Below are positions 7,901 to 16,057 of a stretch of DNA of 48,475 nucleotides, one piece after another (within the stretch, counting starts at the first letter, position 1; each line of letters opens with the position of its first letter). The notes beneath the pieces are model-generated. The model did not search any database and was not told where the DNA came from. It was given only the letters and a program-made list of their open reading frames with translations. Where the stretch lies: NCBI GenBank assembly GCA_964410485.1, contig CAYPHJ010000025.1, forward strand, positions 1 through 48,475, written 5' to 3'. The position numbers were made by a program, and so were the translations under genes. This stretch comes from CAYPHJ01 sp964410485. Its GTDB lineage: Bacteria; Desulfobacterota; Binatia; UBA9968.

Positions 7901-8857
7901 ATGGAGATTGTTCGAGCGCTGAAAGCTCTGGCCGATCCACTCCGGATGCGCGTTCTGGCGGCAGTCGCCGAAGAAGAGCTGACGGTTGGTGAGGTTCAGG
8001 ATGTCGTGGGATCGGTGCAGTCATCGGTCTCGCGTAATCTTGCTATTTTGCGGGACGCTGGTTTTGTCGAACACCGGAAGGAAGGCACGAATGTGTTTTT
8101 CTTTATTCGGCGCGACATGCCCGAGCCAGCACGGCAGCTCTTCGCATCGCTCCAATCGAAATGGGCGGAGTTGCCCGAGGTGAAACGTGATCAGGAGCGC
8201 TTGGCGGAATGCCGGCGCCGGCGTCTCAACCGTTCACGCAGCTATTTTGAATCTGTGGCCGGCGATTGGGAGCGCATTCGCAAGAACTATTTTGATGATC
8301 GCATTACGTCCATCGCGATCGAAAAGCTCCTGCCCCGAAACCTCGTGCTGGCAGATATCGGTTGTGGAACCGGCGCGTTGACGTTTGAGCTGGCGCGCTT
8401 CGCCCGTGAGGTGATCGGTATCGATCTGTCGCCAGAGATGCTACGGCGCGCGCGCGACGGGGCCAAAGCGCGGCAGCTCCACAACGTCGAATTCCGTCTC
8501 GGCGATGCGCTGAAGCTGCCCGTGAAATCCCGCAGCGTGGATGCGAGTTTTTGCGTCATGGTGCTGCATTTTTTACCCGATCCGGAGCGCGCCGTGATGG
8601 AACTGTGCCGCATTACGCGGCGCAGCGGTTCCGTTATTCTGGTTGATCTCGTGGAGCATGAGCAAGAGTGGATGCGGCAGGAGATGGCGCATCGATGGCT
8701 GGGCTTTGAACGAGCCGCGGTGGAAGACTGGTTACGTCATGCTGGTGTGACTCAACTCGATTATCAACTTACGGGAAGCTACGCGGGTGAAAAAATGGCG
8801 CGGGATGGGAATCGCCCCGTAGAGATTTTTGTCGCGCGTGGAGTGTTTCATCGATGA
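7901..8857 (+). CDS. ArsR-family regulator fused to a SAM-dependent methyltransferase domain (SahR-like)
   Basis: Residues ~1-95 form a winged helix of the ArsR/SmtB type (LKALADPLRMRVLAAVAEEE, SVQSSVSRNLAILRDAGFVE). Residues ~110-318 are a class I methyltransferase fold with the SAM site VLADIGCGTGALTFELA, the acidic loop GIDLSPEMLRRAR and a late motif VMVLHFLPDPERAV. ATG 7901 is favoured because GGGGG sits five bases upstream. An in-frame ATG at 7847 would add 18 residues encoded partly by repeat DNA. metH begins right after its stop. ArsR regulators of this architecture control methionine/SAM-cycle genes in Proteobacteria and are thought to sense S-adenosylhomocysteine. That function is inferred here from domain layout and neighbour, not shown. 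Confidence 0.87.
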   Translation: MEIVRALKALADPLRMRVLAAVAEEELTVGEVQDVVGSVQSSVSRNLAILRDAGFVEHRKEGTNVFFFIRRDMPEPARQLFASLQSKWAELPEVKRDQERLAECRRRRLNRSRSYFESVAGDWERIRKNYFDDRITSIAIEKLLPRNLVLADIGCGTGALTFELARFAREVIGIDLSPEMLRRARDGAKARQLHNVEFRLGDALKLPVKSRSVDASFCVMVLHFLPDPERAVMELCRITRRSGSVILVDLVEHEQEWMRQEMAHRWLGFERAAVEDWLRHAGVTQLDYQLTGSYAGEKMARDGNRPVEIFVARGVFHR

Positions 8858-8887
8858 ATGAGGGTATTTTTCTTGGAAAGCGAGCCG

Positions 8888-11800
8888 ATGACCAATAGCG
8901 CCAATCAAATTGCGACCCTTATGCGAGAAAGAATTCTTGTGCTGGATGGAGCCATGGCGACGATGATCCAGCAGCTGAACCTTGGAGAAGAGGACTTCCG
9001 CGGTCGAACGTTTGTGCATCATCCAAGGCCTCTCAAGGGGTGCAACGATGTCCTCTGTTTAACGCTGCCGGCGGCAATTGCCGAAATACATGCGGGCTAT
9101 CTTAAAGCCGGCGCAGACATCATCGAGACCAACACTTTCAACGCGAACGCCATTTCGCTGGCGGATTATGGCCTGGAGGCAGAGGCTTACGGTATCAATG
9201 TCGCCGCGGCCAAGCTGGCCCGGCGGGTCGCGGACGAAACCAACCGGCACACGGGGCAGCAGCGGCGATTCGTGGCGGGATCGATCGGCCCTACGAATCG
9301 GACGGCTTCTTTGTCACCGGACGTTAACAATCCGGGCTATCGGGCAGTCACGTTCAATCAGCTGGTCAGTGCATACCATGATCAGGTGCGCGGTTTGCTT
9401 GATGGCGGGGTGGACCTTCTGATTGCCGAAACGACATTCGACACTCTCAATCTCAAGGCCTGCCTTTTCGCGATCGAGCGCTGCTTTGATCAATATCAGC
9501 ACCGCGTACCGGTGTTTGCATCCGTCACCATCACCGATCGCAGCGGTCGCACGCTTTCCGGTCAGACGCTCGATGGCTTTCTGGTATCGATTTCCCATGC
9601 CAATCTCACGGCAGTGGGAATCAATTGTGCTTTTGGTCCTGATTTGATGGCGCCGTATCTCGAAGAGCTGTCACGCATCAGTTCTCTGCCTGTCTTTGCC
9701 TATCCCAACGCTGGCTTGCCCAATGAGTTCGGCGGTTATGACCTGGCGCCGCGGGAGATGGGGGCGACGTTGGGCCTGTGGGCCAGGGAAGGTTGGCTCA
9801 ATGCGGTTGGTGGATGCTGCGGTACGACACCCGAGCACATCGCTGCCATTGTCGATGCCGCCTGCGGCAGCCCCCCGCGCGCAGTGATCAAAGGCGACGG
9901 CTTCACGCGCTTGAGTGGGCTTGAAACTCTCACGATCCGGCCCGAATCCAATTTCATCGTCGTCGGAGAGCGCACGAATGTCGCCGGCTCGCGCAAATTT
10001 GCCCGCCTGATTCGTGAAGAAAAATACGACGAGGCTCTCTCCGTGGCGCGAGAGCAGGTGGAAGGGGGCGCCAACATCATCGATGTCAATATGGACGAAG
10101 GGATGCTGGATTCGGCCAAAGCGATGCGCGAATTTCTCAACTACATTGCGGCCGAGCCCGATATTGCGCGGCTGCCGATCATGATTGACAGCTCTAATTT
10201 TGATGTCATCGAAGCGGGCCTTCAGTGCGTTCAGGGCAAATCGGTCGTCAACTCGATCTCGCTGAAAGAGGGAGAAGAGGAATTCAAACGACGGGCCAGG
10301 CTGATCAAAGGATACGGGGCGGCGGTGATCGTGATGGCTTTCGACGAAGACAAGCAGGCCACCGCAATCGAGCACAAAGTCAAAATCGCTCAGCGCGCAC
10401 ACCGGATCTTGACGGAGGAGATCGGCTTCGATGAAGCCGATATCATCTTCGATCCAAACATCCTGACCGTCGCGACCGGCATTGAAGAGCACAATGATTA
10501 CGCGATCAACTTCATCGAAGCCACCCGTCAAATCAAAGCGCTTTTTCCGCGGTGTCACGTTTCCGGCGGCGTCAGTAACATCTCGTTTTCCTTTCGCGGT
10601 AACGATCACGTCCGGGAAGCGATGCACGCCGCGTTTCTATATCACGCCATTCAGGCCGGTATGGACATGGGAATCGTCAACGCCGGGCAACTCGCAGTGT
10701 ATCAAGAGATCTCCGGGGACCTGCTGGAACGCGTAGAAGATGTCCTTTTTAACCGCAGGCCGGACGCTACGGAAAGACTGGTCGAATTTGCCGAGCAGGT
10801 CCGAGGCGTGGGGAAGGCCGGCACGGGTGAAGAAGACTGGCGCAAGCAAAGCGTGGAAGCTCGGTTGTCGCACGCGCTGGTCAAAGGCATCATCGATTAT
10901 ATCGAGCAGGATCTAGACGAAGCGCTGCCATCTTATGAGCGGCCGTTAAAGATCATCGAAGGGCCATTGATGGACGGAATGAACATCGTCGGCGACTTGT
11001 TCGGTGAAGGAAAGATGTTTCTTCCTCAAGTCGTCAAGAGCGCTCGCGTCATGAAAAAAGCAGTTGCCTACCTGACGCCGCTCATGGAGGCCGAAAAGGA
11101 GGCGGCCCAGAGGGAAGAGCGCCGAACCAAACTGGTTTTTGCCACCGTCAAAGGAGACGTGCATGACATCGGCAAGAACATTGTGGGCGTTGTGCTGGGC
11201 TGTAATAATTACGAAGTCATCGATTTGGGGGTTATGGTGCCCGCCGACAGGATCATTGAAACCGCTATCAACGAACGAGCGGACATCATCGGCCTGAGCG
11301 GCTTGATTACGCCGTCGCTTGACGAAATGGTGCATGTGGCGAAGGAAATGGATCGGCGCGGTTTGGCCCTCCCTCTCTTGATCGGAGGCGCAACCACGAG
11401 CAAACGTCACACGGCCGTGAAGATCGCTCCCGCCTATGGTCACGAGACCGTTCACGTCATGGATGCCTCCAGGGCGGTCCCAGTCGTTGGCGCGTTGAGC
11501 CAACCGGAGACGCGCAAATCACTGGGCGAGCAGAACCGGTTGGAGCAGGAGACGATCCGGACGCAGTTTGCAAGCCGGCGCGCGGTCGAGCTCTTGACCT
11601 ACGAAGAAGCGCTCCGCCGAAAACTGCACACCTCTTGGGATGCGAAAAACATCTGTGTTCCGGCATTCACCGGCCGGAAAGTGCTGCCGGATTTCCCGCT
11701 CGCGGAGCTTGTGCCATTTATCGACTGGTCTCCTTTCTTTCATACCTGGGAGATCAGAGGCCGGTACCCCGATCTGCTGCAGGATCCTGTTCGCGGTTCG

Positions 11801-12574
11801 GCCGCGCGTGAACTTTTTCTCAATGCCCGGGAGTTGCTGGACCGGCTGATCGAGAAGAGGCTCATCAAAGCGCATGGAGTTTACGGCTTTTTTCCAGCCA
11901 ACAGCGAGGGTGACGATATCGTTGTGTACGAAGATCTGTCGCAGCGCCGTGAGTTGGCGCGGTTTCATATGCTCCGGCAACAAAAAGAAAGCCAGCGTGG
12001 CAAGCCTCAATTAGCACTCGCCGACTTTGTCGCGCCGCAGTCTACGGGACTGGTGGATTACATCGGCGCGTTTGCGGTCACGGCGGGCGAAGGGGTCCAA
12101 AAATTGGCGGAAAAGTTTGATCGTGACAACGATCAGTACAACTCAATCATGACCAAAGCGCTGGCCGATCGTTTGGCCGAGGCCTTTGCTGAGTGGCTCC
12201 ACCAGCGCGCCCGCGCTGATTGGGGATATGGGAAAGACGAAAGCCTAACGCCGGAAGATTTGATTGCCGAAAAATACCGCGGGATTCGACCTGCTCCTGG
12301 ATACCCGGCGTGCCCTGACCACACGGAAAAACCTATCTTATTCAAACTCCTGGGAGTTACCGAAGCTACCGGCATGCAGATGACGGAAAGCTTTGCCATG
12401 CTTCCAGCGGCCTCTGTTTGCGGCCTCTACTTCGCGCACCCGGAAGCGCACTATTTTGCCGTCCAGGCGATCGGCAGAGATCAGGCGGAGTCTTACGCAG
12501 CGCGAAAAGGAATGAGCATTGCCGAAGTGGAGCGTTGGCTCGCCCCGGTCCTGGGCTACGACCCGGTTCGGTAG
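8888..12574 (+). CDS. metH: Cobalamin-dependent methionine synthase
   Basis: Transfers the methyl group of 5-methyltetrahydrofolate to homocysteine through methylcobalamin, giving methionine. All four modules are present: homocysteine domain (ILVLDGAMATMIQQLNL, AVGINCAFGP and the zinc cysteines GGCCGTTPEH); pterin domain (FIVVGERTNVAGS, GANIIDVNMDEGM, GGVSNISFSFRG); B12 module with cap helices and the lower-ligand motif GDVHDIGKNIVGVVLGCNNY; and the C-terminal reactivation domain ending PHPEAHYFAVQAIGRDQAES-like (here HPEAHYFAV). Length is 1,228 residues from ATG 8888, which has GGAAAG seven bases upstream; ATG 8858, adjoining the regulator stop, would add ten residues. It shares an operon with the ArsR-methyltransferase gene. 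There is no cobalamin riboswitch in the short leader. Confidence 0.97.
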   Translation: MTNSANQIATLMRERILVLDGAMATMIQQLNLGEEDFRGRTFVHHPRPLKGCNDVLCLTLPAAIAEIHAGYLKAGADIIETNTFNANAISLADYGLEAEAYGINVAAAKLARRVADETNRHTGQQRRFVAGSIGPTNRTASLSPDVNNPGYRAVTFNQLVSAYHDQVRGLLDGGVDLLIAETTFDTLNLKACLFAIERCFDQYQHRVPVFASVTITDRSGRTLSGQTLDGFLVSISHANLTAVGINCAFGPDLMAPYLEELSRISSLPVFAYPNAGLPNEFGGYDLAPREMGATLGLWAREGWLNAVGGCCGTTPEHIAAIVDAACGSPPRAVIKGDGFTRLSGLETLTIRPESNFIVVGERTNVAGSRKFARLIREEKYDEALSVAREQVEGGANIIDVNMDEGMLDSAKAMREFLNYIAAEPDIARLPIMIDSSNFDVIEAGLQCVQGKSVVNSISLKEGEEEFKRRARLIKGYGAAVIVMAFDEDKQATAIEHKVKIAQRAHRILTEEIGFDEADIIFDPNILTVATGIEEHNDYAINFIEATRQIKALFPRCHVSGGVSNISFSFRGNDHVREAMHAAFLYHAIQAGMDMGIVNAGQLAVYQEISGDLLERVEDVLFNRRPDATERLVEFAEQVRGVGKAGTGEEDWRKQSVEARLSHALVKGIIDYIEQDLDEALPSYERPLKIIEGPLMDGMNIVGDLFGEGKMFLPQVVKSARVMKKAVAYLTPLMEAEKEAAQREERRTKLVFATVKGDVHDIGKNIVGVVLGCNNYEVIDLGVMVPADRIIETAINERADIIGLSGLITPSLDEMVHVAKEMDRRGLALPLLIGGATTSKRHTAVKIAPAYGHETVHVMDASRAVPVVGALSQPETRKSLGEQNRLEQETIRTQFASRRAVELLTYEEALRRKLHTSWDAKNICVPAFTGRKVLPDFPLAELVPFIDWSPFFHTWEIRGRYPDLLQDPVRGSAARELFLNARELLDRLIEKRLIKAHGVYGFFPANSEGDDIVVYEDLSQRRELARFHMLRQQKESQRGKPQLALADFVAPQSTGLVDYIGAFAVTAGEGVQKLAEKFDRDNDQYNSIMTKALADRLAEAFAEWLHQRARADWGYGKDESLTPEDLIAEKYRGIRPAPGYPACPDHTEKPILFKLLGVTEATGMQMTESFAMLPAASVCGLYFAHPEAHYFAVQAIGRDQAESYAARKGMSIAEVERWLAPVLGYDPVR

Positions 12575-13548
12575 GTAACTGGAATCAACTGATCCGCCCC
12601 GGCGCGCGTATCCGCTTCCCACATTGCAAGCAGCTTTTGAGTAATAGGGCCGGGTTTGCCGTCGCCAATCATTTGGCCGTCCCATTCAATCACCGGCGCA
12701 ACTTTGATCGAGCTGCCGATGAGCATCATTTCCGCAGCTTGCCGCGCCTCGGCAATGGGAATGTCATCAAGGCGAATGTCGCTTAGCTTTCCCTGAGCGA
12801 CGAGTCTGTTGGCTAACTCGAGAACGCGCTGGATGGTGATGCCGGAAAGAATCGCGTCAAACCGAGGGTGCCGAAACACCCGATCCTGCGTGACGAAAGC
12901 CACGTTCATGTTGGATGATTCCGCTACCATGCCCTGAGCGTCGACGAAGATGCCGTTATCCGCCTCGCGGTCGTTCGCTTCAAGTACAACGAGAACATTG
13001 GGCAGATAATTCGTGGACTTGGTACGGGCGAACAGGGGCGGCTTGATGGGAATGCTGCTCGTCACGAGTTTCATCCCGTTTCTGTAATAACGCTCCGGGT
13101 AGGCCTCCTGCTTGAACACCATGACGTAAAAACTGCTGCCGGCACACTCTCCCGGTCCGAGCGCAAAACCTCCTGGTCCGGCCGAAAGCCAGTATCGCAC
13201 CGACGCGTCACGCCGTCCGCTTGCGGCAGCCGTGTCCAGAATGATCTGACGCAACTGTTCGCGCTGCGCCGGCGGCTTGATGCGCGCCGCCTCGGCCGAA
13301 CGCAACAGCCGATCGAGATGCGGCTCGAGTTGGTAGAGCATGCCACGTATGAGTGCAGCCGTATCGAAAACGGCGTGCCCGCGATGGACCATGTGATCGT
13401 CCAGTGGCAGCACCATCAGGGCGGGATCAGTTACGATGCCGCCGAGAACGCTCGAGTACATCGCGTAAAAATTGGCAGCCTTATCGTGGGGAGAGCGGCA
13501 AAGCCGTTGGATCGCCTCGGCAACGCTGAAAATGGGTGTTTGTGTCAT
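12556..13548 (-). CDS. Class IV PLP-dependent aminotransferase (branched-chain / D-amino-acid type)
   Basis: Fold-type IV PLP enzyme related to IlvE, D-alanine aminotransferase and aminodeoxychorismate lyase. Visible features are HMVHRGHAVFDTAAL (substrate loop, about residue 50), the PLP lysine in FARTKSTNYLPNVL, the cofactor glutamate in GMVAESSNMNVAFV and the phosphate-binding SGITIQRVLELA. Starting at ATG 13548 gives 330 residues beginning MTQTPIFSVAEA; an upstream TTG would add 24 non-conserved residues. The amino-acid substrate cannot be decided from motifs. The gene converges with metH and the two coding ends overlap by 19 bases, leaving no space for a shared terminator. Confidence 0.9.
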   Translation of the reverse strand: MTQTPIFSVAEAIQRLCRSPHDKAANFYAMYSSVLGGIVTDPALMVLPLDDHMVHRGHAVFDTAALIRGMLYQLEPHLDRLLRSAEAARIKPPAQREQLRQIILDTAAASGRRDASVRYWLSAGPGGFALGPGECAGSSFYVMVFKQEAYPERYYRNGMKLVTSSIPIKPPLFARTKSTNYLPNVLVVLEANDREADNGIFVDAQGMVAESSNMNVAFVTQDRVFRHPRFDAILSGITIQRVLELANRLVAQGKLSDIRLDDIPIAEARQAAEMMLIGSSIKVAPVIEWDGQMIGDGKPGPITQKLLAMWEADTRAGADQLIPVTYRTGS

Positions 13549-13743
13549 GGCCTTGCGATATTCGGTGAAAGACTGCCGGCGACGATTTGTGTTGATTTCG
13601 CAGCAACCGGCAAATTGCAAGCCGGGAAGTCTCGGCGTATGGCACCGGCTCTCCGGCAGTTGTGAGGCTTTCGCGACGAGCCATGCGCTTATGGCATTAG
13701 AGTCGTTTTGTCAGCTGTGCGGCCTCGCCTTGTTATCTGCGAA

Positions 13744-14187
13744 TCAACTGTCCAATTCCGGTTTTGGCAGAACCACGTGGGGAATTCCTTCTTCACTCAG
13801 TTCAGCCCTTTCCTCGCGTGTTGCTGTGCCGTGAATAGGCCTTTGCTCCGCCTTGCCGTTGTAGATTTGACGCGCCTCCTCTGCGAAACGCGGCCCAACG
13901 TCCTCGAAATTTTCTGTAATATAATGATGGACCCGCACCAACGCCTCCTTGAACTCCTCCGGCGACGGCGCTACCGGGACCGCCTTGGCTCTCTTCTCTG
14001 GCAACGCCGGAGCCGGTTCTTTCTTGACATGAACGGCGCACGCGTGGGGCAACTTTTCAACCTGCGTAGTGCCGCAGACCGGGCAAGAAATCAGCTTTCT
14101 CTCGGCTTGCTTCTGAAAATCTTCATAATTCGGAAACCAGCCTTCGAAGCGATGGTCCTTCTTACAGACAAGGTTATAGACAACCAT
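13744..14187 (-). CDS. DUF1178 zinc-ribbon protein
   Basis: Matches the DUF1178 family: the N-terminus MVVYNLVCKKDHRFEGWF with a first metal pair (C and H), then SCPVCGTTQVEKLPHA about residue 34, a proline/lysine-rich linker and a C-terminal half with YITENFEDVGPRFAEEAR and the ending EEGIPHVVLPKPELDS. The family is widespread in Proteobacteria and of unknown function. At 147 residues the length is typical. It has its own good promoter (14207-14235) and a GAAGG eight bases upstream of ATG. The aminotransferase gene follows 195 bases downstream on the same strand and may be cotranscribed. Confidence 0.88.
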   Translation of the reverse strand: MVVYNLVCKKDHRFEGWFPNYEDFQKQAERKLISCPVCGTTQVEKLPHACAVHVKKEPAPALPEKRAKAVPVAPSPEEFKEALVRVHHYITENFEDVGPRFAEEARQIYNGKAEQRPIHGTATREERAELSEEGIPHVVLPKPELDS

Positions 14188-14206
14188 AGGCGGAGCCTTC
14201 GCTCAA

Positions 14207-14235
14207 TGAATAAGTGTGCCGACCTCCTTTGTCAA
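14207..14235 (-). promoter_or_regulatory. Sigma70-type promoter for the DUF1178 gene
   Basis: On the minus strand TTGACA (complement of 14230-14235) is followed by a 17-base spacer and TATTCA (complement of 14207-14212). The expected start of transcription is near 14200, 13 bases before the ATG at 14187, leaving room only for the GAAGG ribosome-binding site. Confidence 0.55.
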
Positions 14236-14288
14236 GGCGTAAAGGGATATTAAAAGGATTTCATTTCAGGTTCAACGACTATTTTAGA

Positions 14289-14364
14289 CGGCGAAGCCGC
14301 AACCAAAGTGACAGTGATCTCACCACGAAGTGTGTCATGAGCTTACGCTCGCCTACACACGGTG
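14289..14364. repeat. Dispersed repeat (CACCACGAAGTGT family), copy 1
   Basis: Positions 14320-14353 match 48422-48455 at 32 of 34 bases, and the flank CGGCGAAGCCGCAACC matches 48387-48402 at 14 of 16. TTCACC-like and GGTGAA ends form an imperfect dyad. No coding sense is apparent. Confidence 0.75.
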
Positions 14365-14403
14365 AAAGTACGTTCACACTCTCATCTGTCCCACCGCAGG
14401 ATT

Positions 14404-14520
14404 GTCATCCTGAACGGAAGTGAAGGATCTGCTTTATGCTCTTGCTCCGTTTCGAGGAAAAAGCAGATTCTTCGTCGCGGAGTTTATCCTGAGCAACGCC
14501 GAAGGGCTCCTCAGAATGAC
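14404..14520. repeat. ~117-bp dispersed repeat, copy 2 (inverted relative to 3725-3837)
   Basis: It begins GTCATCCTGAA and ends CTCCTCAGAATGAC. Its reverse complement follows the copy at 3725-3837 closely along its whole length, the central part being the most variable. GATTCTTCG and GAAGGATC-like segments on the two sides pair, so a long hairpin is possible. Confidence 0.85.
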
Positions 14521-14667
14521 AGCCGGTGTCCAGGGCACGGGAATTATATGGCGCCGCCCCGAAGCCTATTTTCTCATGAGGTCACGAAGAGTTCCAACCG
14601 GTGCTGGTACGGTTGCGGGGGTAGCGCTGAGAATCGGGTTCGCGCGCGTTCCGCCAGAGTGGATCAT

Positions 14668-14695
14668 TTGAAGGCGCGATGCGCCGTGCTAGAAT
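14668..14695 (+). promoter_or_regulatory. Sigma70-type promoter with the -10 box eight bases from the start codon
   Basis: TTGAAG (14668-14673), a 16-base spacer and TAGAAT (14690-14695). Transcription would begin around 14702-14704 and the ATG is at 14704, so the transcript is predicted to be leaderless or nearly so. The 16-base spacer contains the small palindrome GGCGCGATGCGCC. Confidence 0.5.
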
Positions 14696-14703
14696 CTTTT
14701 CCG

Positions 14704-15864
14704 ATGCCGCAGGACACAATCATAAAAATCGTGCGCAAAATACGCGACGTGCCACGTACCGGATGGAACGATTTGGTGGAGGATGGCTCACCGTTTCTGA
14801 AATGGGACTGGCTCGATGCGCTCGAACAAACCGGGTGCGTTAACGAAGCGGCGGGTTGGCTGCCCCATCATTTGATTGCCGAGCAAAGCGGCTGGATAGT
14901 CGCCGCGTGCCCTATGTATCTGAAGCTGCACAGCATGGGCGAGTTCGTCTTCGATTATGAATGGGCCGAAGCCGCGCACCGGCTCGGCATTCGGTATTAT
15001 CCAAAGCTGCTCGTAGGAGTGCCATTCACACCCGTCAAAGGCCGTCGTTTTCTCACCGCTCCAGGCGCAGAGCGGCCGGCTCTCATCCGCCTGATGGGGC
15101 AGGCGCTTGCGCGGTTGGCGGCGGATAATCAGATCTCTTCGGTGCATGTGAACTTTTGTCTTGCGGATGAGGAAGAAGCGCTGGAGCACGTTGGCTTCGT
15201 GGCGCGCCTCGGAATACAGTTTCACTGGCAAAATCGCGGTTTCGCTTCGTTCGACGACTACCTTGGAAGCTTTCGTAGCGAGCGGCGCAACAAGATCAAG
15301 CGGGAGCGGCGCGCAGTGGCGGAGCAGGGAATTGCCATCCGCGCTGTCGAAGGCGATGAGTTGACCCAAGCGCATCTACGCACGATGTTCCGCCTCTACA
15401 AGGGGCACATCGACCGGCTTTACTATGGGCGGCAATACCTGACGCGGGAGTTCTTCGATACCATGTTGCAGCGGTTCAGGAATCATCTTTGCCTGATCTT
15501 TGCCGAACATAACGGGCGCATCATCGCCGGAACTTTCAACGTGCGCGGCGCGAATGCGCTATATGGCCGCTACTGGGGCGCATTCGAGGACCGGCCGTTT
15601 CTCCATTTCAATGTCTGTTACTATTCGGCCATCGAGCACTGTATCCAACAGGGATGGGAGCGGTTCGAAGCGGGCGCAGGCGGGAGTTTTAAACAGCTCC
15701 GCGGGTTGGATCCCCAACCCATGACCAGCGTGCATTACATCGTCAATCCGCGATTCCGTCAGGCTGTCGCGCGTTATCTGCACCAGGAAAAAGAGTTGAT
15801 GCAACAGAAGCGCGCGGCTCTGCTTGACGCGAGCCAGCTCAAGCGCGAGTACCAGGAGCCGTAG
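14704..15864 (+). CDS. FemAB/GNAT-like acyltransferase (PF04339, 'peptidogalycan biosynthesis' family)
   Basis: 386-residue protein of the DUF482/PF04339 type, built from GNAT-like folds related to FemABX peptidyltransferases. Recognisable segments are SPFLKWDWLDALEQTGCV near the N-terminus, YYPKLLVGVPFTPVKGRRFL, SSVHVNFCLADEEEAL, FHWQNRGFASFDDYLGSF, RSERRNKIKRERR, and the C-terminal HFNVCYYSAIEHCIQQGWE. ATG 14704 is chosen over longer readings because upstream codons translate a dispersed repeat and because a promoter ends eight bases before it. The substrate is unknown; a cell-wall role is only suggested by the family name. It stands alone, with a 7-nt-period repeat just after its stop. Confidence 0.85.
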   Translation: MPQDTIIKIVRKIRDVPRTGWNDLVEDGSPFLKWDWLDALEQTGCVNEAAGWLPHHLIAEQSGWIVAACPMYLKLHSMGEFVFDYEWAEAAHRLGIRYYPKLLVGVPFTPVKGRRFLTAPGAERPALIRLMGQALARLAADNQISSVHVNFCLADEEEALEHVGFVARLGIQFHWQNRGFASFDDYLGSFRSERRNKIKRERRAVAEQGIAIRAVEGDELTQAHLRTMFRLYKGHIDRLYYGRQYLTREFFDTMLQRFRNHLCLIFAEHNGRIIAGTFNVRGANALYGRYWGAFEDRPFLHFNVCYYSAIEHCIQQGWERFEAGAGGSFKQLRGLDPQPMTSVHYIVNPRFRQAVARYLHQEKELMQQKRAALLDASQLKREYQEP

Positions 15865-15879
15865 CACCGGAGTGGTGCC

Positions 15880-15907
15880 GAGTCTCGGGTTCCGGGTCTC
15901 GCGTCTG
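15880..15907. repeat. 7-nt-period array (four nnGTYYC heptads)
   Basis: Four contiguous heptads in phase: GAGTCTC, GGGTTCC, GGGTCTC, GCGTCTG. They begin 15 bases after the acyltransferase stop codon. I do not see a convincing complementary arm in the following 100 bases, so this may be a half-element. Confidence 0.7.
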
Positions 15908-16010
15908 GGAGTGGACCAGCGTTTGATTACAGTCTGCGCGCCGTTTTTCCAACAGCCGTAAGATTCAGTCTGCCCGTTTGTTCCAGCGCGTCACATCCAG
16001 TGCGACTTCC

Positions 16011-16037
16011 TTGACACGACCATGGCTTCCTTATAAC
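16011..16037 (+). promoter_or_regulatory. Sigma70-type promoter for the importer operon
   Basis: A perfect -35 TTGACA (16011-16016), a 15-base spacer and TATAAC (16032-16037). The spacer is shorter than the usual 16-18, which may weaken it. The predicted start near 16044 leaves a leader of about 14 bases containing GCGGAG before ATG 16058. Confidence 0.5.
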
Positions 16038-16057
16038 GTTTGGCGCGGAGTCACTCC

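Larger units (their letters stand above)
14188..14703. other. 516-base divergent intergenic region with repeats and two promoters
   Basis: Between the minus-strand DUF1178 gene and the plus-strand acyltransferase gene. It holds a minus-strand promoter (14207-14235), a repeat shared with the window end (14289-14364), a 117-bp repeat (14404-14520) and a plus-strand promoter (14668-14695). Open frames crossing it translate the repeats and are not credible genes. Confidence 0.6.

Noticed and set aside
8858..8887. Cobalamin or SAM riboswitch before metH
   Set aside because: Only about 30 bases separate metH from the regulator gene, and the region before the regulator (7846-7900) is too short and lacks riboswitch motifs.
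9671..10627. 318-codon minus-strand frame inside metH
   Set aside because: It lies wholly within the conserved metH coding region and reflects codon bias on the opposite strand.
14362..14703. N-terminal 114-codon extension of the acyltransferase gene
   Set aside because: It translates repeat sequence, and a promoter with TTGAAG and TAGAAT lies inside it, ending eight bases before ATG 14704.
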